DNA of 64,000 bases. It comes from Liolophura sinensis. Its lineage: Eukaryota > Mollusca > Polyplacophora > Chitonida > Chitonidae. Below, piece after piece: positions 45,601 to 53,010 of this stretch. Both the position numbers and the translations under genes were made by a program. Under the pieces are notes generated by a model. The model was not told the DNA's origin. It worked only from the letters and a program-made list of their open reading frames with translations, and did no database searches. The stretch is from assembly GCF_032854445.1 (NCBI RefSeq), contig NC_088296.1, positions 5,419,246 through 5,483,245 of the forward strand, written 5' to 3'. Every line of letters begins with the position of its first letter. The first letter of the stretch is position 1.

Positions 45601-46169
45601 GGTGGATCAGAGAAGAGGACGTCTCTTGCTTTAATTCGTAATTGTTCAAAATGTTTTAAGCCTGTCACATCACCCCATAAATATTAGGCACATTTGATGA
45701 AGACGTCTGTATTAGAGTGAAAACAATATTATAGATCTGTACATTTCACTAAAATGTGGACAGACGCAGGAACATCCCATACCAGACGCTTGATTCCATT
45801 TCCATTGAGATCGTTTATTTTCACGAAAGTTTATTAATATCCACAATATAAACTATGTGACATATCAAAATCTTAACACTTAAAACATTTCGACTAATTA
45901 CGTATAAAGAGGGCTATCTATCATTTTTCTGATCCGATTACCGTTATTTATTTATCTCATTGGTGTTTTACGCCGCACTCTAGAGTATTTCATTTTATGC
46001 GACAGGGGTCAGTATTACGGTGAGAGGAAACCACACATCGATATAAATAAACGTTTTCTTACCTCGGAAAGGTTGGGGTTGGATGTGATCAGGTCTGCCA
46101 AATTGTTAGCCTGTCCTCGAGCACACAGAACCACGGACATCAGCAGTCCCACGCAATGCACAGCCTCAT
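33286..46169 (-). CDS. FAS1 (fasciclin) domain protein A, three FAS1 domains, complete, 10 exons
   Basis: FAS1 proteins (fasciclin I, periostin, TGFBI families) are secreted or membrane-anchored adhesion proteins. Ten exons on the minus strand join with consistent phases into about 446 residues: signal peptide, then three FAS1 repeats. Each repeat shows an H1-like motif (FAPNNQAI, FAPVNEAL, FAPSNSAF), a central histidine motif (ILNHV, LKRHIV, LKRHVI) and an H2-like motif (NGIIHMIDGVL, NGVVHRINGVL, NGVIHFIDIVL). The C-terminus is a small-residue SGAA site then hydrophobic LSVFLLMPLLAILML with no tail, as in GPI-anchor signals. Five N-glycosylation sequons are visible (NNS, NAT, NQT, NQS, NYT). 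The signal-peptide exon has an apparent one-base deletion. The orthologue is uncertain, so no symbol is given. Confidence 0.94.
33940..34085 (+). mobile_element. SINE family 2, 3' fragment in FAS1 gene A intron
   Basis: Contains gccaggtacttgacaaatta, ttccgggcattccggtttcc and an aaataaatagataa tail. Confidence 0.55.
34118..34235 (-). CDS. FAS1 gene A exon (FAS1-3 middle)
   Basis: Acceptor gttgtatag precedes 34235; donor gtgagt at 34117. Phase 0 to 1. Reads ILKRHVIKGAVMSSDLK then TLNSGETITVTKTHGK, the histidine-motif strand and the central hairpin of FAS1. Confidence 0.95.
34412..34544 (-). CDS. FAS1 gene A exon (FAS1-3 start, H1 motif)
   Basis: Acceptor tctttgcag precedes 34544; donor gtaagg at 34411. 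Phase 2 to 0. Reads QLKGKVTNEKLDSALMD then NYTIFAPSNSAFEKF and SEPLST. The FAPSNSAF block is the classical FAS1 H1 motif, with a sequon in NYT. Confidence 0.95.
35137..35287 (-). CDS. FAS1 gene A exon (FAS1-2 end, H2 motif)
   Basis: Acceptor ctctgtttctag precedes 35287; donor gtgagt at 35136. Phase 1 to 2. Reads VYLKNSGDLWSRVV, then NGVVHRINGVLGLTTG and NLVEALGLNGLT, which begins the next repeat. Confidence 0.95.
35778..35892 (-). CDS. FAS1 gene A exon (FAS1-2 middle)
   Basis: Acceptor ttttcgacag precedes 35892; donor gtacga at 35777. Phase 0 to 1. Reads VLKRHIVVNNVLFANYF then GTYHGDIMTKYMSDN. Confidence 0.94.
36022..36118 (-). mobile_element. SINE family 1, 5' fragment
   Basis: Minus strand shows cctcgcgaggcgtaatgacc, cagaagcctctgagtcc and catgctggcttcctttcctg. 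Confidence 0.7.
36226..36364 (-). CDS. FAS1 gene A exon (FAS1-2 start, H1 motif)
   Basis: Acceptor gttgtttcag precedes 36364; donor gtgagt at 36225. Phase 2 to 0. Reads GLKAFVDLAPEIKNMLVN then HMVTVFAPVNEALPSPDG. Confidence 0.95.
36896..37044 (-). CDS. FAS1 gene A exon (FAS1-1 end, H2 motif)
   Basis: Acceptor tctttgcag precedes 37044; donor gtgata at 36895. Phase 0 to 2. Reads ADRATVNEAKIVAADMM then NGIIHMIDGVLFPLGE and AVMDNPEF. Confidence 0.95.
37065..37190 (-). mobile_element. SINE family 1, 3' fragment
   Basis: Minus strand shows taatgctggccgccgtcgaa, ttcttgagtacagcg and a tail of aaataaa. It is inserted about 30 bp upstream of the acceptor of the 36896-37044 exon. Confidence 0.8.
37587..37675 (-). 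CDS. FAS1 gene A exon (FAS1-1 middle)
   Basis: The acceptor has two runs of T then gacag, preceding 37675; donor gtaagt at 37586. Phase 1 to 0. Reads INQTVKSSVIASNMRAL then NRPLWFVKT. A 48-bp minisatellite lies immediately upstream in the intron (37705-38300). Confidence 0.9.
37705..38300. repeat. 48-bp minisatellite derived from dispersed repeat R3
   Basis: About 12 units of acagcacagagagtaaaacc, agagcagtgacgacagtgtg and atagacgt, followed by the R3 continuation (gcaaatggtcacac, cctcttgttgatttacc) at 38310-38355. It starts about 30 bp from the exon at 37587-37675. Confidence 0.92.
38625..38732 (+). mobile_element. SINE family 1, 3' fragment
   Basis: Shows ccgggctcgctccggtttcc, cataatgctggccaccgtcg and gagtacggcgtaaaacacca with an aaataaataa tail. 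Confidence 0.88.
38832..39009 (-). CDS. FAS1 gene A exon (FAS1-1 start, H1 motif)
   Basis: Acceptor tgtcttccag precedes 39009; donor gtaagt at 38831. Phase 0 to 1. Reads LASLINQNNSDLLQITLQ, then MTVFAPNNQAILHFKR and ENATLVRNIILNHV. Two sequons (NNS, NAT). Confidence 0.95.
39040..39245. repeat. 35-bp tandem repeat (~6 copies)
   Basis: Unit ctgcaagacaaatacagcga plus gaaagtgagctatta. Located just upstream of the 38832-39009 exon. Confidence 0.88.
39455..39575 (-). mobile_element. SINE family 1, 3' fragment
   Basis: Minus strand shows ccgggctctgcgcgc, cataatgttggccgcgctca and ttgagtacggcgtaaaagat. Confidence 0.8.
39605..40110. repeat. Minisatellite, ~32-35-bp unit (~14 copies)
   Basis: Unit cagcgagacatgacgcgttg followed by tgtgatgttaccac or tatatgaggttactac; the two versions alternate, giving a ~68-bp higher-order period. 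Confidence 0.92.
40140..41435. other. Intron of FAS1 gene A, no feature seen
   Basis: AT-rich unique sequence without convincing exon or repeat. Confidence 0.5.
41440..41560 (-). mobile_element. SINE family 1, 3' fragment
   Basis: Minus strand shows ctgggctcggcccggttccc, cataatgttagccatcgtat and a diverged tail. Confidence 0.72.
41700..41878 (+). mobile_element. SINE family 2, 3' half
   Basis: Shows gtcacacgtgggaagtctcc, acattgccaaaggtatgtgg, ttttccccgggcactgaggt and attcttgagtgtggcgttag with an aaataaatga tail. Confidence 0.68.
42056..42130 (+). mobile_element. SINE family 1, 3' end
   Basis: Shows ccaccgtcgtataagtgaaa and attcttgagtacggcg. Confidence 0.7.
42618..42668. repeat. (CA)n microsatellite
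   Basis: Run of about 23 CA dinucleotides, bordered by tatata on both sides. Confidence 0.97.
43555..43712 (+). mobile_element. Possible SINE of a further family
   Basis: Shows caccttcgtcgtcctgtgac and taagtacgacgtaaaacctc, matching the tail type at 18240-18310. Confidence 0.4.
44448..44672 (-). mobile_element. tRNA-derived SINE family 2, near full length
   Basis: Minus strand begins with a tRNA-like A box (gctagctcagatggttaaat) and B box (gcgttcgaatccagc), continues with tttgtcaggtttaccaaatt and gcggtggtttattgcaggta, and ends with a cgtaaaacatcaatcaa tail. Confidence 0.75.
44775..44960 (-). mobile_element. SINE family 2, 3' half
   Basis: Minus strand shows cgacacatgtagaaaag, acttcccgaaggatgggtag, tttaacccgggcattccggt and ttactcacccataaactgac with an A-rich tail. 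Confidence 0.6.
45945..46032 (-). mobile_element. SINE family 1, 3' end, beside the first FAS1 exon
   Basis: Minus strand shows ggtttcctctcaccgtaata and agagtgcggcgtaaaacacc with an aataaataa tail. It lies about 30 bp downstream of the donor at 46062. Confidence 0.75.
46063..46169 (-). CDS. FAS1 gene A first coding exon (signal peptide), one-base deletion suspected
   Basis: Donor gtaaga at 46062; phase 0. Upstream of the donor the frame reads VGLLMSVVLCARGQA then NNLADLITSNPNLSE, a hydrophobic core and cleavage site followed by the FAS1 start. The best start, ATG at 46169-46167 (context caagATG), gives MRLCIAW and then leaves frame at the ccc of 46148-46150, hitting TGA at 46142-46140. One more G in that run would fuse both parts into a textbook signal peptide. 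Alternatives are a start at the internal ATG of MSVVLCARGQA, which would make a very short signal, or an upstream exon using the aatttcag acceptor at about 46185. Confidence 0.75.
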
Positions 46170-46275
46170 CTTGCTCGGGTAGCGCTGAAATTTCTTCACA
46201 CACAGGTTATATGCAAGAACTAAACTCACCAAGTCTGACTTACACCCGTCTTCCGCGAAATAAAACTTCCTATCG

Positions 46276-46281
46276 TATATA
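46276..46281 (-). promoter_or_regulatory. Candidate TATA box of FAS1 gene A
   Basis: The minus strand reads CTATATAC about 107 bp before the proposed ATG. An initiator-like TCAGACT lies 45 bp downstream of it (A at 46236), and an inverted CCAAT box sits near 46324-46328. Position fits a core promoter, but such motifs are common in AT-rich DNA. Confidence 0.35.
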
Positions 46282-47484
46282 GGTCCCCTACCTTAATGTG
46301 AAAGAAACGTGTGCTGTGCCCAGCCAATCATGACAAGGCTCGAGGGCAATCTCTGATGCTGACTGGCTAGTGTTCGCTAGGGTATGCAATATGCATAACA
46401 ACGCCGAGTGAAGCTAAAGTATGCATGGTGGACAAATAGGGCGTGAATATTCAGTAATTAAAAATTCGTGTTTAGGGTGGATAAGGTATGTTAACAGCCC
46501 GAGAGTCAACCGAGTGTGTAATTAATCGACAGGTGGGTGATCTACAGGTATCCGGATCACATCACAGGTGTGCTTTCCAAATCGTACTTCAGAGAGCGTA
46601 GTGCTTTATCTTCGCTTGAGGACCGTTTCGTGTGTCATCGATGGCCATGTTGAATGGCGCTATACGTATTGTTTCTAGTACTATAACACAGCTAAGCGGG
46701 TATAAAGACGGCTTCTACTTTTACCAGAGTAGAACATTATAGCACATAGATCCTGTCACACTGAAAATAGCCCTATGTTCCCGCTCAATCTTGTTAACAA
46801 AATTTTAGCTTAAAAATTTTATTTTTAAAGACGAACGTGTCTTTGAAATAAAGATTAATTCCAGTCCACTGCTAGCGATGGTCACGAAATTATTGTTACA
46901 GCCTGATTTGTAGTAGACCGGAATGAAAGGAAGTCAAATGCTGATACTGTAGTATTTTAGATCTTTCATCCATACTTCTCTCAGCCACGTGTAAGTAAGA
47001 GAAAACGCAAATGTCAGTCTAAAAAATTTGGTTATGATGATGTTTATATGTTTTAAGCAAAAGGAGGTACATGTTGCGCTATAACAAAAAACAGTCCAAT
47101 GATTTTTTTCTCGATGGGAAGGTGCAGTCTTAATAAGTGGCAGTGGCAGAGGAGGGAAAGCGTTGATAATTTAATATTTTATAAGCTCCTGGAAACTGGG
47201 CATACACGTGATGTATTACTCGTTGTAGGTGTTAAAAGTCTTGTAACCGAACAATATGGGTTACAACTTGCAAACAATCAATTTATTTGAACTTACACCA
47301 TTTAACATCTATCATTTTAACACGTGCGTTTTAGGAGCGTATTAGGAGCGCAAGAAAGTGATGATAACAGACTGATAATGACTGCAAATCATCGTTGAAA
47401 CATTGCTGTATTTTTTTTACCTAATTCATCATAATCAATGTTGTTAATGTGTAGTTTTGTACTTTTAAGCATATACACGAACAG

Positions 47485-47585
47485 CTGGAGTAAAGCCCTG
47501 ACTGAGCTAAACTGACAATAGGACGTATTTCACCAGCTGCGTGTCGCTGATCTGGTTTTACTCTCTGTGCTACATTTGGTCTTTC
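47485..47585 (-). repeat. Dispersed repeat R3, partial, minus strand
   Basis: Reverse complement shows gcacagagagtaaaaccaga, ggtgaaatacgtcc and ttgtcagtttagctcagtca. Confidence 0.7.
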
Positions 47586-48368
47586 ATATTCTCTAAATGA
47601 TAGATTGTGCCGGCGAACCTGCAACCTGTAAAATAAGTGTTTTATTTGAAATAAAATGTTCCTTCATTTCTCAAGTGTGTATTAGCTGTCCTTTACAAAC
47701 TGTGGAATTCTTTGAGATTCGCTGTGATTACGGTCTTGTCCATGAACAAAGCGACAGTTAAGCTCACCTTGTTTGGTCAAGGTGGGATGTTTGATCGAAG
47801 TGTATAAATTTAAGCCTGTCCCTTTATTATAGAAAAAGTAAAGTGGAATTTGTCGTTAGTAAAATTTACGTATATCATTGTTAACCGTTAAAAACGTAGC
47901 TGTCATTCATTTTTATATTTGTCTCATCGAAGACGTAAAAGCAGTTATTAAATATGATATGTAACGACAGGTGACGGCGGATTTTGTCAAACACATTATC
48001 TAATTTGCGGAAAGTATTAAGTGATCTCTAAGGAAATATGCCGCTTATAAAATATAATAGAAACGGTAACCATGGAAACGAAATCGAACAACGAAATCGT
48101 ATAGCTGTACAGAACGCACGGTATTGCCTAACTGACAGCCGATTCATTAGTGCCGGCAACGGGGAATTTTCAATCAGAGGTATAAGTCTGAAGGTATCTG
48201 TGTGGTAGACAATATCAATAAGGAATTTCACAACCAGATTGTCTGCATATTTTCGCCATGTTGTCCACATGTAGATGCTTGCTCTCATTCAAACAGCTGA
48301 ATGTTCTTCACATCACATGGATTTACACGTGTACAAGTGCGTATGTACGCAGTTCCACAGTCTTCAGT

Positions 48369-48372
<4 letters not shown>

Positions 48373-48434
<62 letters not shown>
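48373..48434. repeat. (TA)n microsatellite
   Basis: About 30 TA dinucleotides. Confidence 0.98.
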
Positions 48435-48437
<3 letters not shown>

Positions 48438-48714
48438 CTATGATTCACTAGTTGCCTGTGCAGTCAACCGTAAACGCTTCAACTACGATATGAAAAATAA
48501 TTTTTACTGTATATGCACATGGTCTGTTGAACAATACTGAACCACTGTGCTTTTGAGTACGCTTTTTTTGGCGCTGATTTTACGCCATACCATTGAAAGT
48601 TTTGTCAGCTTATGTAAGTCTTTCAGCATGATAATCGCCTTTGAAAATACTCTTTAAGAATATTGAAATTTTAACATTAAAACTGGATGTCAGAAGTCTG
48701 AAATCTAAAGAAAT

Positions 48715-49080
48715 TGAGCTGTGGCTGAGTGAATAAGAAACTTGCCCGTCAAGGTGCGGGTTCAAACTCGTACATTTACAGGGAATGTATCAATTCCATG
48801 CTCTCAAAGCTTGTTTAGATGCCATGGTGAAAATGAATGATCCACGACGCTTATTCGAATGTTTACACAGTCTAACGATCGCTTAAAGACGCCCGTCTTC
48901 CACTAATAAAGTTTGAATATTTCTTTACATCACACGTGGGAATGTTTGAGAGTAACTTACCAAAGGTTGTCGGTTTTACCCTGGGACCTCCGGTTTCCTC
49001 CACCTATTAAATTGATCATTGTCGTGCAAGTGAAAAAATTTTGAGTATGGCATGAAGCAACAATGAAATAAATGCATTGG
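48715..49080 (+). mobile_element. tRNA-derived SINE family 2, near full length
   Basis: Head tgtggctgagtgaataag with B box gcgggttcaaactcg; body gccatggtgaaaatgaatga, gtctaacgatcgc, cacacgtgggaatgtttgag and taacttaccaaaggttgtcg; tail ttttgagtatggcatgaagc with caatgaaataaatg. Confidence 0.72.
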
Positions 49081-49162
49081 AATGAATGAATAAATGAATG
49101 AATGAATGAATGAATGAATAAATGAATGAATGAATGAATGAATGAATGAATCAATGAATGAA
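49078..49162. repeat. (GAAT)n microsatellite
   Basis: About 19 tetranucleotide units, adjoining the SINE tail at its left and probably grown from it. Confidence 0.95.
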
Positions 49163-49194
49163 GGCTTGCGGTTTAACATCGTATTTAACATTTT

Positions 49195-49510
49195 TTTTCC
49201 AGTAATATGACGACGAGGAGTCCATAGATTTGTGCATATATATACATATACAGGGCAAGTTCATGCCGCCACAGTGCTGCCGCCACTGAAGCATCATGAT
49301 ACCAGACGTGACACTCCACCCAGTCACATTATACTGACACCCGGCCAACCAGTCATGTTTCCTTGCTCTAGCATTCCAGTGCTGAGTGCCAAGAAAGGCA
49401 GCAACAAGTACCATTTTTAAAAGTCTTTGGTGTGACTCGACCCAGCTTTGATCCCGGGTCTCCCGACTTGGAGGCGAACGCTCCAACCTTTAGGCCATTG
49501 AAGTGGTCTA
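49195..49510 (+). repeat. Dispersed repeat R4, copy 1
   Basis: Shows gacgacgaggagtccataga, cagtgctgccgccactgaag, catcatgataccagacgtga, aagtctttggtgtgactcga and gcgaacgctccaacctttag, shared in order with the copy at 57625. Confidence 0.8.
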
Positions 49511-50417
49511 AATGCACTGTTAGACCATTGTGCTGTATGTCGCAGCTAAAGTCTACCTCCTCTCCTCTCGGAGTTCTTTGGAGGTTTTGTGTGGAACGTT
49601 ATTTTGGAAATTAGTTTCGCGATTGTTGTTTTACATCATCCAACAATATGTTTCTCGACGCCTAGAACTTACCATGGGATTAGTAGGTTTGATTGAACTT
49701 CACTCAATCGAAAACAAAATCCTTAGAAAATGATGCAGTTTATATTGATCTGTCTTGCATTCTTAAATGAATTTTGGGTGGTATTCTTGTGACTCCTTGT
49801 TGCAGGACGGATCTACACCTCTCTGTTATCTAGTGCTGTTTCACTGGGACGACTTACCGAAGGCAAGTAAGATGGTGGTGATTGGGGGTGGGTGCTTCGG
49901 AATAGAGATATTAGAAGCATATGCAATATGCTGAAATACTGATATGTATGAAATCGTAGAATCGGATACCATGGAATACCTGGCCGATAAGCTGGCCACA
50001 ATCGGATTCGAACCTGAACTTGTATCCTAAGCGTTCGCGGTACTAGTGTTTCTGTCTGCAGCATAGAGATATAGAAGCAAAGGATTTATGCCTGTCTTAT
50101 CTTCCTTCCGTCTGCTGCAATTGCAGGGGGTAACGTAAAACTGGTGTTGAAAGAGCTCTCTTAAAAGTAAATATGTACGGAGTGTCCAGAATCTCTGGTA
50201 TTCTGCTTCGTAGGTGAGTGCATGTATATTTATTCATCGTATTGACAGATGCAGCCAAAGCGCAAAGTAAGACACATATTTGGATTATCAACAGCTTATA
50301 AACTAGAAGGGTACACGATTTGTATACTTAGTGTTTATTCACTTGCTTAGTACATCCCTTCCGTCTTTCCATCTCCACAAAGGAACTTCGTTAAGACGTT
50401 AAAACCCTAAGTACTTA

Positions 50418-50498
50418 GGGGACTTCGTGGCTTAGTGGTTAGCGTGCTAGCGCACCATAATAACTCAGGAGCCTCAATCCAGTGCGCTCGCTGTTATA
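50418..50498 (+). mobile_element. SINE family 1, 5' head fragment
   Basis: Shows gacttcgtggcttagtggtt, agcgtgctagcgcac and ataactcaggagcctcaatc; the rest is missing. Confidence 0.75.
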
Positions 50499-50664
50499 TC
50501 AGATACCATGGCTTCAAAATGAATCCGGCCTAATTTCTGAATTAATATACTGTCTTAGTTCTTAAGTGGTTTATGTTCAGCGTTGTTTTGGAAATTTGTC
50601 TTGAGATCATTTCGGTTGATGGCTCGTATACGAATGTATGCTTCGATTAAAGACCCCCAAGCAC

Positions 50665-51050
50665 TGATAATAAAATCAGAGCAGCGACGACGTTCCGATA
50701 GCTGACAAATGGTCATCCGTAACCGATAAAAGATGGTTTCTTGCCAAATTACCTCCGATATACTTCAATAGTTCATGTAAATGCTTAACCAGCAGCAAAT
50801 GGCTTAAGCAAATTACACTCTTCTTTGCACATGGCTTAAGCAAATTACACTCCTCTTTGCACATGGATAAAGCAAATAACATTCCTGTTTGCACCATGGC
50901 TTTTGCAGAAGTAGATGAACATACGCAGCGATGTTGATGGCAATTTATTAGATGTCATTGGTCAAGAAGTGCTCAACATGCTGTATTGTCATCACATTTA
51001 ATCTTCCCATAATATTATAGCTGAAACAATGCAAAGGGACCAGTAAATGA
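50665..51050 (+). repeat. Dispersed repeat R3, long copy
   Basis: Runs from aaaatcagagcagcgacgac through gacaaatggtcatccgtaac, accgataaaagatgg and a 34-bp local triplication around atggcttaagcaaattacac, to caatttattagatgtcattg and gtcatcacatttaatc at its 3' end. Confidence 0.82.
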
Positions 51051-51284
51051 AAATTGTCAGCTGTCAAGCGTATAAAATTTCTGCTTTCAAGCATGGTTTT
51101 GGGTGGAGGTCCAACAGATCGCGTCGAAGAATTACTCAGCTGTTGTTACCTCTCTTTTTTGGTCATTTTCACCACTGGTACCCTTATGGTCTGAGGAACT
51201 GGGTTATTTTAATGGATTATCCACAGCCGACTAAAACTCTCGCCTGGCTTATTTTCATTTGGTGTACAGCATTTGTCTGTTTCA

Positions 51285-51540
51285 TTGGGAATTACCGTCA
51301 TTTTCTACATTGTTTCGCTCACATCACGACAGTGTCTCCTTGTTTCAAACCATTGGGAATTACCGTGATTTTCCACAATGTTTCGCTCACATCACGAGAG
51401 TGTCTCCTTGCTTCAAACCATTGGAAATTACCTTCATTTTCCACATTGTTTCGCTCACATCACGACAGTGTCTCCTTGCTTCACATCGCGACAGTGTCTC
51501 CTTGCTTCACATCAAGACCGTGTCTCCTTGTTTCAAACCA
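51285..51540. repeat. 68-bp repeat (3 copies) with nested 26-bp repeat
   Basis: Unit cattgggaattaccgtcatt, ttctacattgtttcgctcac and atcacgacagtgtctccttg. At the right end only the catcacgacagtgtctcctt part is amplified. Confidence 0.9.
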
Positions 51541-51574
51541 GAGCCAGTGCCAGCATATTTATAGTGCAGTCTCA

Positions 51575-51765
51575 CTGGAACATCATGTCAAAGACACCGA
51601 CATGACACCCCGACTAATACTGACATCGTGCTGACCAGTCCTTAGTGCAAGCATATTATGCTGATCGCCAAGTGAGGTTGTACGAAGATTACTGATGTTA
51701 AAGTCTTTGGTACGACTCAATTCCGATCCAGAACCAAGCGTCTACCGTTTACGGGGCAGACGACG
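51575..51765 (+). repeat. Dispersed repeat R4, copy 2
   Basis: Shows acatcatgtcaaagacaccg, acatgacaccccgactaata, aagtctttggtacgactcaa; diverged relative to copies at 49195 and 57625. Confidence 0.65.
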
Positions 51766-52689
51766 TTCCACTATTTACATCGGAGACGATGTGTATTAAA
51801 CCTTAACGGTGAATACTTCACTCGTCTGGCGGCAGTCAGCTTATTTAAGTGGAAAGAGTCTGCGGACGATATACGTGTTCGTTGGTCTGAGTTGGATCGC
51901 CACGTTGGATATATGAAAGCGCACCTGATGTACGTACCTATTGTCGGCGGCATATGTGCTGGTATCTTGCGCGGTTTTAATACTGATTTCGTTCGTTTGT
52001 CTAGAGCAAGTCTTACGTCTTTCCAGCATCACTGAGAACAGTTGATTGTTTCTCTTTACATGGAGCCGTACTTCATACACTTTCGTACTTTTTATACTTC
52101 ATTACTTCTTTGGGGTTTTTTTTTGTGTTAAAGGTGTAGTTCTGAAAATTTTCATTGCGATTATTGACATGGAACGTCCATATTGCATATGACGTGTATG
52201 CAATCTTGCATTCAGTGATTTTGTTATCATACGTAACTACTGGAGTCAGTTTGAACTGACTCCAGAGATATCAAATATAACCCGGTTTTAGAAAGTGACA
52301 GTTTACGCAGTCTAACGTTCTTTGAAGACCAAGGCTTTCCCACCAATGTGGTGTGCTTATCTTTACCTCATGTTTGTACCTGTAACTTGCCAAAGGTTGG
52401 CATATATAAATATGCACTATCACTTGTATCACCATCGAAATCACCTGTATTGGTATTTAAGTATATGCAGAGGGCGCTGCTGTTCCAAGATTTGTAACTT
52501 GGTTGAGGATTTGCGTATCTTATTTCTATCCACAGTGAGATAACGTGAGATACATGCAAAAGGCCACAACAACAACAACAACAAGGAGAGTGGAATCAAG
52601 GCACAAAGGACAATGTCCTGTTATGACTTTATTTTATGACTTTATTTTTGACTGTTTGCTTTAAGGGCTTAAATACATATACAGTTCCC

Positions 52690-52790
52690 ATCCATTTATT
52701 TCATTGTAGTTTCACGCCGTGCTCAAGAATATTTCACTTATACGACGGCGACCAGCATTATGATCGAAGGAATAGCAGACTCGAGGACGA
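52690..52790 (-). mobile_element. SINE family 1, 3' fragment
   Basis: Minus strand shows cataatgctggtcgccgtcg and attcttgagcacggcgtgaa. Confidence 0.78.
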
Positions 52791-52879
52791 AGCACACAAC
52801 AGGTCCAAATCGCAGTAGAACACGTCGTTTTCTTATCTGACATTGCAGTGCTTGCTACTTCTTATGCATTTTACACAAA

Positions 52880-53010
52880 CAGTAAGAACAAAACCCTAAC
52901 TGAGGTAAATAGACAAGAGGCCGTATTTCACTGGTTACATGTGACCATTTGCCAGGTATCACACTATCGTCGCTGCTCTGTTTTTCTCTCTCTGTGCTGT
53001 ACGTCTTAAT
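52880..53010 (-). repeat. Dispersed repeat R3, partial, minus strand
   Basis: Reverse complement shows cagcacagagagagaaaaac, agagcagcgacgatagtgtg, gtcacatgtaaccagtgaaa and tacggcctcttgtc. Confidence 0.82.

Noticed and set aside
46167-46203. GTG at 46203 as start of the FAS1 gene A protein
   Set aside because: A eukaryotic nuclear gene would not normally start at GTG; the ATG at 46169 with a one-base repair gives a better signal peptide.
51047-51634. 195-codon plus-strand ORF
   Set aside because: Its second half is the 68-bp repeat in translation, and its start lies in the end of a dispersed repeat. No recognisable domain.
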